Virus record (IMG/VR): IMGVR_UViG_3300046477_000171
Span: 1-34,409 of that record
Strand: one strand, 5' to 3'
DNA from: a virus
Length of the DNA stretch: 34,409 nucleotides
The translations under genes were made by a program, and so were the position numbers. The notes below the pieces were generated by a model, which was not told the origin of the DNA, ran no database searches, and saw only the letters and a program-made list of their open reading frames with translations. Positions within the stretch are counted from its first letter, which is position 1, and every line of letters begins with the position of its first letter. Positions 11,962 through 19,574 of the stretch are shown one piece after another.

Positions 11962-12233
11962 TGCCAAAAACCAGCCCGCTCACCGTCGTGAGCGGAGAAG
12001 AATATGGGCATCTCGATTGGTGGTCTGTTAAATCTGGCGCGATCCTTGTCGCGGCTTTTCGGGAGGAAGCCGATGCCCGCGCCTTCGTGGCGCTGCCCGC
12101 GCTGATTGAACTGGGGAGGAAGATTGATGGCCTTCTTGGCTTCGAATACAGCGATAAAGAATACGAGATTATTTATGCTTTTCGAGCCGCCCTCGCGCAG
12201 GCCGACGGCCCCGCCCCCACGGAGGAGAAGTGA
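11961..12233 (+). CDS. Hypothetical acidic helical protein
   Basis: The 90 residues have strands ('LDWWSVKSGAILVAAF') followed by helices ('EEADARAFVALPALIELGRK') and an acidic end. No metal site and no recognisable family. It directly follows the copy-3 basic gene, starting at its last stop base, and overlaps the next gene by 4 bases. Confidence 0.45.
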   Translation: MPKTSPLTVVSGEEYGHLDWWSVKSGAILVAAFREEADARAFVALPALIELGRKIDGLLGFEYSDKEYEIIYAFRAALAQADGPAPTEEK

Positions 12234-12421
12234 AAATTAAGACCTATCATTTCGCGGCCAAGATTGATGTGGGGGGGCGAATCTCCGCGCTTTGTTATCG
12301 CCGTCCGAGAGCGATTAATTTAGCTAGTCAGCAGTCCTGGACGATTCGCCGGGGCGCGGTGAACTGTTGTAAATGCCTCAAGCTTCTGTCTGCCGCCGAC
12401 GGCCCCAAGGAGCAGCCATGA
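12230..12421 (+). CDS. Zinc-ribbon microprotein (VxCxxCLKLL type)
   Basis: The 63 residues contain an early H7 and C22 and a late 'AVNCCKCLKLL' with a CxxC-like cluster after 'WTIRRG'. This matches a common phage early pattern (W-T...V-T-C-x2-C-L) of single zinc ribbons. Binding partner unknown. GTG start with GGAGGAGAA upstream, overlapping the previous stop. Confidence 0.5.
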   Translation: MKIKTYHFAAKIDVGGRISALCYRRPRAINLASQQSWTIRRGAVNCCKCLKLLSAADGPKEQP

Positions 12422-12618
12422 GCCGCAACAGGTTTGGTCACGGACAGACGCCAACAGGGAACCCGAATCGGCACAAGAGGTTCCCGAGTCAGCAACCCGC
12501 CAAGCCGAGGCTTGAAGTCAATGATCAGGTGAGCGCCGAGGAACACCGCGCCCAGATTGCTGACCAACTTAGGCGTGAACGAGTGGCGGCGGGCACTGAG
12601 AGGACCGACCCCGCATGA
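12418..12618 (+). CDS. Hypothetical basic early protein
   Basis: The 66 residues are Arg, Asn and Gln-rich. The N-terminal part looks disordered ('GHGQTPTGNPNRHKRFPSQQ') and the C-terminal part is helical. AAGGAG lies 6 nt before the ATG. It could bind nucleic acid through its basic N-terminus. No family is recognised. Four-base overlaps link it to both neighbours. Confidence 0.45.
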   Translation: MSRNRFGHGQTPTGNPNRHKRFPSQQPAKPRLEVNDQVSAEEHRAQIADQLRRERVAAGTERTDPA

Positions 12619-12875
12619 GCGAGAAGCAAGGATTTGTCGATATTTACGGAAAGGCTGAGCCGATGACCACCGCGTCCCGCCCCCCTGACTCCAAAGGTAA
12701 ATTGACGTGTCCGTCCTGTGGCGCGACTGAGCTGCTGACTGGTGTGCAGTATGAAGGGACGCCCTGCGACTACGACGGCGTGTCTGAGTGGTGCTGCATG
12801 TGCGGCACGCGATGGGGCCGATGGTCGAATCGCATCCTCATTCCCGGCGAACTGGAGCAACGATATGGCCGCTGA
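12615..12875 (+). CDS. Zinc-ribbon early protein
   Basis: The 86 residues contain 'CPSCGATELL' (about 32-41) and 'WCCMCGTRWGRW' (about 59-70), the two knuckles of a zinc ribbon, separated by about 26 residues. The preceding part is acidic and probably disordered. It is likely a metal-stabilised nucleic-acid or RNA-polymerase-binding module; this is inferred from fold type only. Confidence 0.5.
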   Translation: MSEKQGFVDIYGKAEPMTTASRPPDSKGKLTCPSCGATELLTGVQYEGTPCDYDGVSEWCCMCGTRWGRWSNRILIPGELEQRYGR

Positions 12876-13368
12876 GTCCCGCCCCCCTGACGACACCCCG
12901 CCGAGAGGATCGGCCGCGAATGATCAGAACATCCTCACGGATTACGATGGCAAGGCAGAGATACGGCCGGTGGTCGCCCCTGACGACACCCCCACACGCC
13001 TCCACTTTGAGGAGACGAAACCGTGCTGCACCATCTGTGACGCTAAGAAAACCTGTTCGGTGTGTGGACAGCAAACACTTCTGGCGTGCTCTGATTGCAG
13101 GATAGATTTTCAGACCACGATTTACGTGTGCAAGCAGGCTGAATGTCGAGAACGGCATAAGGCGAAGTGTCCTTACGAGTTACGCGCCGAAGTCTCCCGT
13201 CTCCGCGAGGATCTGAACACAGCCGAAACGCTCAAGGCACTTGATATGGCTGAAACGATTATCGAACTGAGGGCCGACGTCTCCCGTCTCCAGCAGGAGA
13301 ACGCCTTACTCCGCAGAAGCCTGGAGATGCTGACACGCCAACTTAATGGATCAGCCGCCCTTGACTGA
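12865..13368 (+). CDS. Cys-rich protein with C-terminal coiled coil
   Basis: The 167 residues divide into three parts. The N-terminus is Pro/Asp-rich and disordered. A dense Cys region ('CCTICDAKKTCSVCGQQ', 'CSDC', 'CKQAEC') at about 54-102 could hold two zinc ions in a RING or B-box-like way. The C-terminal coiled coil (about 106-160) has Leu heptads, with 'VSRLREDL' and 'VSRLQQEN' as two repeats. GGAG lies 7 nt before the ATG. It is the last gene before the packaging module. Confidence 0.5.
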   Translation: MAAESRPPDDTPPRGSAANDQNILTDYDGKAEIRPVVAPDDTPTRLHFEETKPCCTICDAKKTCSVCGQQTLLACSDCRIDFQTTIYVCKQAECRERHKAKCPYELRAEVSRLREDLNTAETLKALDMAETIIELRADVSRLQQENALLRRSLEMLTRQLNGSAALD

Positions 13369-13386
13369 GGTGTATACTTCGGTGCC
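13366..13386 (+). promoter_or_regulatory. Candidate late-promoter motif, site 1
   Basis: TGAGGTGTATACTTCGGTG begins at the stop of the early region's last gene and ends just before the small terminase gene. The same 19 bases, with one change, recur at 32684 in front of the ejection genes, and a looser copy lies at 15519. TATACT is a good -10 box, but no -35 is present, so a phage-encoded activator would be needed. Confidence 0.4.
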
Positions 13387-13388
13387 GC

Positions 13389-13790
13389 TTGTCTAAGCAC
13401 GCCCCCCGCGGACCCGTGAAGGTGCATGACCCACTACAAAGTGAGCACCCTTTACAAAAGGCTCTGCTCGCGCCTGGTGCGGCGCGCTGCACGGCCAAAG
13501 GCAAGCACTCCAAGAAACCCTGCAAAAACCCTGCAATTGCCGGGGGGTTTGTCTGCCGCATGCACGGCGGCTCAGCCCCCCAGGTCAAGATGGCGGCTCG
13601 AGAGCGCCTGATGAACCTACAGCCGCTCGCCATTCAAACGTTGCACAACCTGCTGCATCGGGAAGAGTTCCCGACCGTGCAACTCGGCGCCGCGAAGGAC
13701 GTGCTCGACCGGACGGAAGGTAAAGCGGCTGAGTCCCTGCAAGTCACCGGGGCTGACGGTGGCCCACTGATCGTCAAATGGCAGGATTAG
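13389..13790 (+). CDS. Putative terminase small subunit
   Basis: The 133 residues have an N-terminal Cys/His module, 'RCTAKGKHSKKPCKNPAIAG' then 'CRMHGGSAPQV' (about 34-67), followed by a helical part ending 'AAKDVLDRTEGKAAES'. Proteins with this HGGSAPQV signature regularly sit directly before large terminases and are annotated as small terminase subunits, which recognise the phage DNA for packaging. The start is uncertain: TTG at 13389 or GTG at 13416. Its stop lies 13 bases into the HNH gene. Confidence 0.6.
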   Translation: MSKHAPRGPVKVHDPLQSEHPLQKALLAPGAARCTAKGKHSKKPCKNPAIAGGFVCRMHGGSAPQVKMAARERLMNLQPLAIQTLHNLLHREEFPTVQLGAAKDVLDRTEGKAAESLQVTGADGGPLIVKWQD

Positions 13791-14254
13791 TCTGCGCTTG
13801 CGGGTGTGGCAGGCCAGCACCAGCCACTGGCCGGCGCTTCATCCACGGCCATAACCGACGCAAAGTCGGCTCTAATACCTACGCCCAACTCAGTAAGACG
13901 AAGGTGCCAGCAGGCACACGATTAGTGCATCGGCTACGTGCCATCCAGGCGCTCGGGCGTCCGCTTCCGGCGAAGGCCGTGGTGCATCATGTGGACGGTT
14001 CACGCCGGCCTGATACGCCTCTCGCCATTCTTGAGAATCAGGCCGAACATCTGCGACTGCATGCGAGACAGCGGGTGCTAGCGGCTGGCGGGAATCCGTG
14101 GGTTGAGCGCATTTGTGACAGATGCCGCCATTTGAAGCATTTCAGCGCCTTTTCGACTAAACCGAAGGCGTATTTGGGGCTGTCTGCGACGTGCCGCGAT
14201 TGTGAGAATCGGCGGCGCCGGGAGGCTTATGCCGGTCTGCGTCATACCGTATAG
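13778..14254 (+). CDS. HNH endonuclease beside terminase
   Basis: The 158 residues have an N-terminal Cys cluster ('CACGCGRP'). The HNH core is 'LVHR' (H51), 'AVVHHVDGSRRPD' (H70, H71, D73) and 'LAILENQAEHLRLH' (N87, H91, H95). A C-terminal zinc ribbon follows with C113-x2-C116 and C139-x2-C142. HNH enzymes next to terminases are known to be needed for packaging in some phages (HK97 gp74 type). Here it lies between small and large subunits and overlaps both. Confidence 0.75.
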   Translation: MAGLVCACGCGRPAPATGRRFIHGHNRRKVGSNTYAQLSKTKVPAGTRLVHRLRAIQALGRPLPAKAVVHHVDGSRRPDTPLAILENQAEHLRLHARQRVLAAGGNPWVERICDRCRHLKHFSAFSTKPKAYLGLSATCRDCENRRRREAYAGLRHTV

Positions 14255-15512
14255 GCCACGGTCTCAGCAGCGTCTGCTTCACCAGATGTGGGAGTCACAT
14301 CGGTTCAGTGTCTGCGTGGCTCATCGCAGAATGGGGAAGACTGTCGCCGCGGTCAACCATCTGATTAAGGGCGCCCTGCTCTGCGACAAGAAGAAGCCTC
14401 GCTGTGCCTACATCGCCCCGACGTTTACGCAAGGGAAGCAGGTCGCGTGGAATTACATCGAAGAGTTCGCGCATGCCGTTGATAACACGGTCTTTAATCA
14501 GTCAGAATTGCGGGCGGATTTTGAAACGGGCGCTCAAGTGCGGATCTTCGGGTCAGACAACCCTGACAGCTTGCGCGGGTTGTATTTCGATATGGTCGTG
14601 CTCGATGAGTATGGTGCTATGTCCCCGCGGGTCTATAGCGAGGTGATTCGGCCCGCGCTGTCTGACCGGCAAGGGTCTGCGGTGTTCCTCGGCACGCCGG
14701 CAGGCCGGAATGAGTTCTATGACAAGGCGCAGCAGGCGAAGTCAGACCCGTCTTGGGGCTTCATGGAACTGAAGGCCTCAGAGACGGGCATCATCCCAGT
14801 TGAAGAGTTAGCCGCGGCGCGAAAGGACATGACGGCCGATGAATACGCGCAAGAATACGAGTGCAGCTTCGAAGCGAGCATCAAAGGGGCCATCTTCGCT
14901 GCGGAGCTTGACACTGCTCGGGCAACTCACCGTATATCGTCAGTCCCGTGTGACCCCGTTCTCCCGGTCGATACCGATTGGGACTTGGGTGTTGGCGATG
15001 CAACCTCCATCTGGTTTTCCCAGTCTCTGCGATCAGGTGAAGTGCGTATTATCGACTATCACGAAGCCTCGGGCGAAGGCCTCCCGTATTACGCGCAAGT
15101 CCTGAAGCAGAAAGGGTACACCTATGGCACCCACTGGGCGCCCCATGATATTCAGGTTAGAGAATTGGCTAGCGGTCGTAGTCGTCTTGAGGCTGCTGCG
15201 AGTCTTGGGATTCGATTCTCGGTCTGCCCAAATGTGGGGCTTGAGGATGGTATTCATGCCGCTCGAATGCTCTTCCCCCGATGCTGGTTCGACGCCGACA
15301 AGTGCAAGGCCGGCCTCGAAGCCCTCCAGCACTACCGCCGGGACTACAACAGCCGATTAAATGAGTTCAAGGCCACGCCGGTGCATGATTGGAGCAGCCA
15401 CGGGGCCGATGCCTTCCGCTACCTGGCCACGCGCCAGAAGACGCCTGTCGAGAAACAGAAGACCGTGATGGCGCCGCGCTACAATACAGGCGGCACAGGT
15501 TGGATGAGTTGA
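14229..15512 (+). CDS. terL: Terminase large subunit (ATPase and nuclease)
   Basis: The 427 residues carry all main terminase motifs. An adenine-type 'QQRLL' is near 13-17 and Walker A 'HRRMGKT' spans 32-38. Walker B 'MVVLDE' is at 122-127 and coupling motif 'FLGTPAG' at 153-159. The nuclease domain has acidic 'DTDWDLG' at 248-254, 'APHDIQ' at about 304-309 and 'HGADAFRY' at 391-398 (D394). It pumps DNA into the prohead through the portal and cuts it. The start at 14229 is 7 codons before the 'PRSQQ' region and overlaps the HNH gene by 26 bases. Confidence 0.93.
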   Translation: MPVCVIPYRPRSQQRLLHQMWESHRFSVCVAHRRMGKTVAAVNHLIKGALLCDKKKPRCAYIAPTFTQGKQVAWNYIEEFAHAVDNTVFNQSELRADFETGAQVRIFGSDNPDSLRGLYFDMVVLDEYGAMSPRVYSEVIRPALSDRQGSAVFLGTPAGRNEFYDKAQQAKSDPSWGFMELKASETGIIPVEELAAARKDMTADEYAQEYECSFEASIKGAIFAAELDTARATHRISSVPCDPVLPVDTDWDLGVGDATSIWFSQSLRSGEVRIIDYHEASGEGLPYYAQVLKQKGYTYGTHWAPHDIQVRELASGRSRLEAAASLGIRFSVCPNVGLEDGIHAARMLFPRCWFDADKCKAGLEALQHYRRDYNSRLNEFKATPVHDWSSHGADAFRYLATRQKTPVEKQKTVMAPRYNTGGTGWMS

Positions 15513-15513
15513 C

Positions 15514-15726
15514 ATGAAACAGGTGTATACTCCAGTGCCATTGACCCCTGACGAACAGCAAGCCATCTATGAGACGGCCGTGCGTCAACAGTTCCAGTCA
15601 TTGACGCCTCCTGAGCAGTCCCGTGTGCTGGATTGCGTGTCCCATCGTGACCAATTGCGCATGCTTTTTGGCCCCACGCATCAGGATGCGGCGTTTCTGC
15701 GGAAGTTGCATATCTGCCCGGAGTAG
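15514..15726 (+). CDS. Hypothetical small protein after terL
   Basis: The 70 residues begin 'MKQVYTPVPLTPDEQQAIYE', are helical, with C41 and C68, and lack a recognisable family. It starts one base after the terL stop without a good ribosome binding site. Its first codons contain the third copy of the TATACT motif, so either the motif or the coding sequence may be what is conserved here. Confidence 0.45.
   Translation: MKQVYTPVPLTPDEQQAIYETAVRQQFQSLTPPEQSRVLDCVSHRDQLRMLFGPTHQDAAFLRKLHICPE
15519..15539 (+). promoter_or_regulatory. Candidate late-promoter motif, site 3 (weaker)
   Basis: CAGGTGTATACTCCAGTGCC matches the element at 13366 in 17 of 21 positions and lies between terL and the portal operon. 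It is inside a predicted coding sequence, so coincidence cannot be excluded. Confidence 0.25.
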
Positions 15727-15728
15727 CC

Positions 15729-15899
15729 ATGCCTGAGCAGCGACTGGCACGGACCCGCGAAGTCTATCAAGACCAGCCACGATATGACGGTCCTGCGTGG
15801 ACGTATCGGCCGATGGTCATGGAAGATGGAGCCACGATGCTGCTCCGCTTTATCACGCCTGAATCCATGAAGGAGTGGGTGGATGCCGGCAAAGTCTAA
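15729..15899 (+). CDS. 56-residue hypothetical protein
   Basis: The protein starts two bases after the previous stop and reads 'MPEQRLARTREVYQDQPRYD'..., with a C-terminal helix ('TPESMKEWVDAG'). It is small, charged and without metal ligands; no family recognised. The 3' end overlaps the DUF3008-like gene by 17 bases. Gap-filling position and clean start support it. Confidence 0.45.
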   Translation: MPEQRLARTREVYQDQPRYDGPAWTYRPMVMEDGATMLLRFITPESMKEWVDAGKV

Positions 15900-16095
15900 G
15901 GCCCAGCAGCGGTTGATGGCAGCGGCAGAGCACGGAGCCACCTTCCCGATGGCGGAGAAGGTGCGGGCCTCGATGACGAAGGGCGCCCTGTCCGACTTTG
16001 CCAGCGGCTTGATGGCTGGGAAGCCGGTGCATGTGGCCGGGAGTCACCCTCACCGGAACCTTGGCAAGTATCTGCATCCGAAGAAGAATGGCTGA
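15883..16095 (+). CDS. DUF3008-like small phage protein
   Basis: The 70 residues begin 'MPAKSKAQQRLMAAAEHGAT' and contain 'KPVHV' and a basic end. This is the hallmark start (MPAKSKAQQRLM) of the short DUF3008 family found near phage packaging and head genes. Function is unknown. The context between terminase and portal suggests a structural or assembly role. Confidence 0.65.
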   Translation: MPAKSKAQQRLMAAAEHGATFPMAEKVRASMTKGALSDFASGLMAGKPVHVAGSHPHRNLGKYLHPKKNG

Positions 16096-16528
16096 CCCAG
16101 TCAAGTCGTCCTACTTAGGCGATCTGCCGGATGCCGGCTATGCCACGCATCGCCAGAAGGCCACATCAGACCTCGTGATGTTCTGGCTGCGGCATGTGGA
16201 GCGGGACCGTTTCCTGCTGCTGTCGATTGTGGTCGATGGCTACGACAAGTGGCGGAAGGTCGCCGGTAAGGCGTGGGACATCAACCGGGGCGGGCGCTCG
16301 ACGGCGATGAGTAGTGACCTCCTGCTGTTGGTCTGGGGCTACATGCTGAAGCTGGCCGGCGAGAATCCAGCCAGTCAACTCCTGACCCTGCAGGGCATGA
16401 AGGAACGCGAACTGAAGCACTGGGACTTCCGCAAGGCGACGGCGCTGGCGCTCACCAAGGCCCAGATTGACGCCCAGCTTGACCTGGCTAAAGAGCAAGC
16501 CAAACCTAAGAAGTTTTACCTGTCCTGA
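16088..16528 (+). CDS. Hypothetical protein upstream of portal
   Basis: The 146 residues are mostly helical with Lys/Arg-rich parts: 'SDLVMFWLRHVERDRFLLLS' in the first half and 'ALTKAQIDAQLDLAKEQAK' near the end. No family is recognised. Its stop overlaps the portal start (TGATG), so it is probably made with the portal. A head-assembly factor is plausible. Confidence 0.5.
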   Translation: MADPVKSSYLGDLPDAGYATHRQKATSDLVMFWLRHVERDRFLLLSIVVDGYDKWRKVAGKAWDINRGGRSTAMSSDLLLLVWGYMLKLAGENPASQLLTLQGMKERELKHWDFRKATALALTKAQIDAQLDLAKEQAKPKKFYLS

Positions 16529-18870
16529 TGGCCACAGACGGCACGGATCCCATCGTCACGGAAGCCCGCGAACGCTGGATCCGTGCGGATTCGGCTGAGA
16601 AGAAGCAGCGAGAGTCTATTCTTGCGGCGAAGGACTTCCGGGCAGGCGCCCAGTGGGATCCGGCGATCAAGACGGAGCGGGAAGGCGGCAACTCCCTAAG
16701 TGGGCAAGCCCAGCAGCCAGCCCGTCCCTGCCTGACCATTGATCGCATCTCGCAGCCGGTCCGGCAAGCCTCCAATGCGGTGAAGCAGGCCAATATCAGC
16801 ATCGACGTGAAGCCCAACGGGGAGCACGCCAACGACGAGACGGCGACGGTCTTTACTGGCTATCTGCGTCGGATGCAGAACCAGGCGCGAGGTGATGCCC
16901 CGATTGAGTGGGCCGCGGATTCGGCCATTGAATCCGGGCTTGGGTGGCTACGGATGCGCTCGGTCTATTGCTCTGATGAGGTGAGTTCTGACATCTCGGC
17001 GTTTGACCAGGAAATGGTGCTCGAGCGCATCACGAATAGCCTGTCGATCTACTGTGACCCCTCCAGCGAGAAGCCCACGAAGTCTGACGCCCAGTGGATG
17101 ATCCAGACGGAAGACCTGAGCCTGGATGAGTTCAAGCGGCGCTGGCCGAAAGCGCAGCAGGTCGGGGTTGAGGATGTGGTTGGGGACACGTCGAACTGGA
17201 AAGATTGGGTTCGGGACGACATGATCCGCATCGCGGATTACTGGCGGATCGTCTACGAGGAGCAGCATCTGTGCCTCTTGAACGATGGCCGAGTGGTCCC
17301 GCTGAAGCAGGCGCCGGATAAGACGGCCATCGTCCAGACCCGCGTGGTCGAAGTCCCGAAGGTCGAGTGCTACAAGATTAACGCGATGGAGGTGCTGGAG
17401 CCCAAGGGCGTCTGGTTGGGCCGGCGCATCCCGCTGTTTCCCATCATCGGGGAAGAGCTGAACGTCGATGGTCGGAAGGTCTACCGCGGGATCATCCAGT
17501 CGGCCATGGACGCGCAGCGGATGGTCAACTACCTCTATAGCGGGGCGGTTGAGACCGCAGCGTTGGCCCCGAAGGCGCCCTGGATCATTGCGGAAGGCCA
17601 GGACGATGGCCATCCGGAGTGGCAGTACGCGAACACCTACAACTATCAGGCGCTCTACTACAAGCCGGTGACGCTGGGCGGGGAGCTGGCCCCTCCCCCG
17701 AAGCGGAACATCGAAGAGCCGCCGATTCAGGCGATGGTGGAACTGCTGCACCTGTCAGAAGAGGCGATCAAGGCCACCACGGCCTTCTTTGATGCCAGCC
17801 TCGGGAACCACAATAGCAACGTGACCTCTGGCCGGCAGACGATTGCCCTGCAGAAGCAGCAGGAGCAGGCCACGAGCAACTTCCTGGATAACGTGGTGCG
17901 GACGATGATTGAGATTGGCAACGAAGCCGTCTACATCATCCCGAAGATCACGCGGAAGGGGCAGTTGCTGCACATCTTGGGGCTGGACGACAAGCCCGAA
18001 CAGGTGATTGCGGGCCAGCAGTTCATGCAGGGGCAGAACGGGCAGGCGCAGCCGATTACCCCGGAACAGGCGCCCATGCTCGAGAAGGGCATGGCGAAGT
18101 TCTTCGACCTCACAGCCGGCCGTTACGGGGTCACGGTGGATGTCGGGAAGTCGGCCACAACGATGCGGGAAGAGGGCTTAGGTGCCTTGGGCGACTTGAT
18201 TCCTCATCTGCCGCCGGAGATGGCCGCGGTGATTACGCCGGAGTTTGTGGCCGAGATGTCCTTCCCTGGCGCCCAGCGGATGGCCGAGATTCTGCGGAAG
18301 GCGCTGCCGCCGCAACTCCAGCAGCAGGAAGAGGGCGGGCCGGATCCGAAGCTCCAGCAAGCCATGCAGCAGATTCAGATGCTGACGGAGCAGATCAAGA
18401 GCAAGGCGGCCGAGAAGCAAGCCGAGATGCAGGCCAAGGGCCAACTGGACATGCAGAAGCAGCAGTTGGAAGGCCAGCAGAAGCTGCAACTGGCCACGCT
18501 CGAGCAACAGGGCAAGGAACGGCTGGCGTGGATTCAGCAGTCCGCCCAGATTGCCATAGCCGGCGCCAAGATTGACGCGGAGCAGGCCAGGACGTTCGTG
18601 GATGCGGTGGAGCAGCGCAGCGGGAAGGCACTCGACCTCCACATGGAACAACTCGGCCATGCGCAGGAAGCCCTGCATGCCACGGCCCAGATGACGCATG
18701 AACAGGGGCAGACGGACTTGCAGCACGCCCATGAGATTGCGATGGCCCAGATTGAGCACCAGCAGGCGATGGAACAGGCCCAGCAAGGCCAGCAGCACGC
18801 GCTCGAGCAGGGGCAGCAGGCAGCGGACTTAGCGCCAGAGCCGGCGTCACCAGCCAATGGAGGCGAATAA
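16528..18870 (+). CDS. Portal protein, P22 type
   Basis: The 780 residues are close in length to the P22 portal (725). The N-terminal half carries P22-family stretches such as 'RPCLTIDRISQPVRQASNAV' and 'TGYLRRMQNQARGDAPIEWA', then 'SIYCDPSSEKP' and the wing region with Trp-rich segments. Twelve copies form the ring through which DNA enters and leaves the head. The last about 185 residues are extremely Gln, Met and Ala-rich with a long predicted coiled coil, equivalent to the P22 portal barrel that reaches into the capsid. Confidence 0.92.
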   Translation: MATDGTDPIVTEARERWIRADSAEKKQRESILAAKDFRAGAQWDPAIKTEREGGNSLSGQAQQPARPCLTIDRISQPVRQASNAVKQANISIDVKPNGEHANDETATVFTGYLRRMQNQARGDAPIEWAADSAIESGLGWLRMRSVYCSDEVSSDISAFDQEMVLERITNSLSIYCDPSSEKPTKSDAQWMIQTEDLSLDEFKRRWPKAQQVGVEDVVGDTSNWKDWVRDDMIRIADYWRIVYEEQHLCLLNDGRVVPLKQAPDKTAIVQTRVVEVPKVECYKINAMEVLEPKGVWLGRRIPLFPIIGEELNVDGRKVYRGIIQSAMDAQRMVNYLYSGAVETAALAPKAPWIIAEGQDDGHPEWQYANTYNYQALYYKPVTLGGELAPPPKRNIEEPPIQAMVELLHLSEEAIKATTAFFDASLGNHNSNVTSGRQTIALQKQQEQATSNFLDNVVRTMIEIGNEAVYIIPKITRKGQLLHILGLDDKPEQVIAGQQFMQGQNGQAQPITPEQAPMLEKGMAKFFDLTAGRYGVTVDVGKSATTMREEGLGALGDLIPHLPPEMAAVITPEFVAEMSFPGAQRMAEILRKALPPQLQQQEEGGPDPKLQQAMQQIQMLTEQIKSKAAEKQAEMQAKGQLDMQKQQLEGQQKLQLATLEQQGKERLAWIQQSAQIAIAGAKIDAEQARTFVDAVEQRSGKALDLHMEQLGHAQEALHATAQMTHEQGQTDLQHAHEIAMAQIEHQQAMEQAQQGQQHALEQGQQAADLAPEPASPANGGE

Positions 18871-18871
18871 A

Positions 18872-19093
18872 ATGGATATCTCTGACGTGGTGGGTGCCCA
18901 ACTTGCGGCCATGAAAGCTGGGCATCCTTATCAGAAGGTCTATGTCAACCCCGTAGACGCTGAGCGCATCATGCAAGGGGTCACGCCGTTTAAGGTCCAT
19001 TCCGTGGCTGTTGGTGAATTGTTCGCGAAGGCGGCAGGCTTGACATGGTTCGCGGATGAGACTGTGCCGGTAGGATCGAAGCGGTTTGAATGA
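18872..19093 (+). CDS. Hypothetical small protein after portal
   Basis: The 73 residues form a mixed alpha/beta protein ('MDISDVVGAQLAAMKAGHPY' to 'ADETVPVGSKRFE') with no recognised family. GGAGG 8 nt upstream decides the ATG at 18872 over one at 18857 within the portal end. It ends in an ATGA overlap with the zinc-ribbon gene. Confidence 0.5.
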   Translation: MDISDVVGAQLAAMKAGHPYQKVYVNPVDAERIMQGVTPFKVHSVAVGELFAKAAGLTWFADETVPVGSKRFE

Positions 19094-19383
19094 CCAAGGC
19101 CAAGCCTAAAGCGAAAGCGGCCCAGAAGGCGCCGAAGCTGAGCGAGCCAGCCGATCTGGTGTTTGTCTATCGGCCGGTGCTCCATTGCCCGACCTGTAAC
19201 GTCGGGATGACGTATGTGGATGCGTCCGACGTGGACCCGATGGTCGCCGTGTGCAAGGTCTGTAAGGTGGCGGTGCAACTACCGCGGCCGACGATGGCGG
19301 TGACGAGCGTGAAGTATCCCATTGACGGTCCTGCGGACGCGCCGAAGGTGAAGCACAAGTTGGACGTGGCATGGGACAAGTGA
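19090..19383 (+). CDS. Zinc-ribbon protein in head operon
   Basis: The 97 residues have a Lys/Ala-rich N-terminus, then 'LHCPTCNVGM' (about 36-45) and 'VCKVCKVAV' (about 55-63), the two knuckles of a zinc ribbon, and a basic C-terminus. Presence among head genes is unusual for a zinc ribbon. It may help head assembly or be a moron-like insertion. It overlaps the next gene by 13 bases. Confidence 0.5.
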   Translation: MTKAKPKAKAAQKAPKLSEPADLVFVYRPVLHCPTCNVGMTYVDASDVDPMVAVCKVCKVAVQLPRPTMAVTSVKYPIDGPADAPKVKHKLDVAWDK

Positions 19384-19574
19384 ACCTGGACCTCCTGATG
19401 CGGCGGCGCGTGGTGACGCGGGCTGATCTGCTGATGAAGGTCGAAGCGGAAGACTGGCACGGTGCGGCAGATGCCTGTATGGATCTGCGGGAGATTGACG
19501 CGCAGATTGCCGTCATCAAAGAACCGCTAGCATTTGGGTTGGATATTTCGTATCCTAGGCGGCATTCCGCATGA
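19371..19574 (+). CDS. Hypothetical small helical protein before scaffold
   Basis: The 67 residues are helical and charged ('RADLLMKVEAEDWHGAADAC'), with no recognised family and no membrane segment. Overlap with both neighbours (13 and 4 bases) places it in the portal-scaffold-coat operon. It could be a small assembly factor. Confidence 0.45.
   Translation: MGQVNLDLLMRRRVVTRADLLMKVEAEDWHGAADACMDLREIDAQIAVIKEPLAFGLDISYPRRHSA

Noticed and set aside
13366-13386. Reading TTGACT...TATACT before the small terminase gene as an ordinary sigma-70 promoter
   Set aside because: Only 6 bp separate the two boxes; the repeated motif is therefore proposed as a different kind of site.
16948-17751. Long minus-strand frame opposite the portal gene
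   Set aside because: Shadow of a clearly coding portal gene; His/Leu/Arg/Asp-rich composition typical of reverse-strand reading, with no motif.
19038-19046. TTGACA-like box
   Set aside because: Within a coding gene, with no suitable -10 followed by a gene start.
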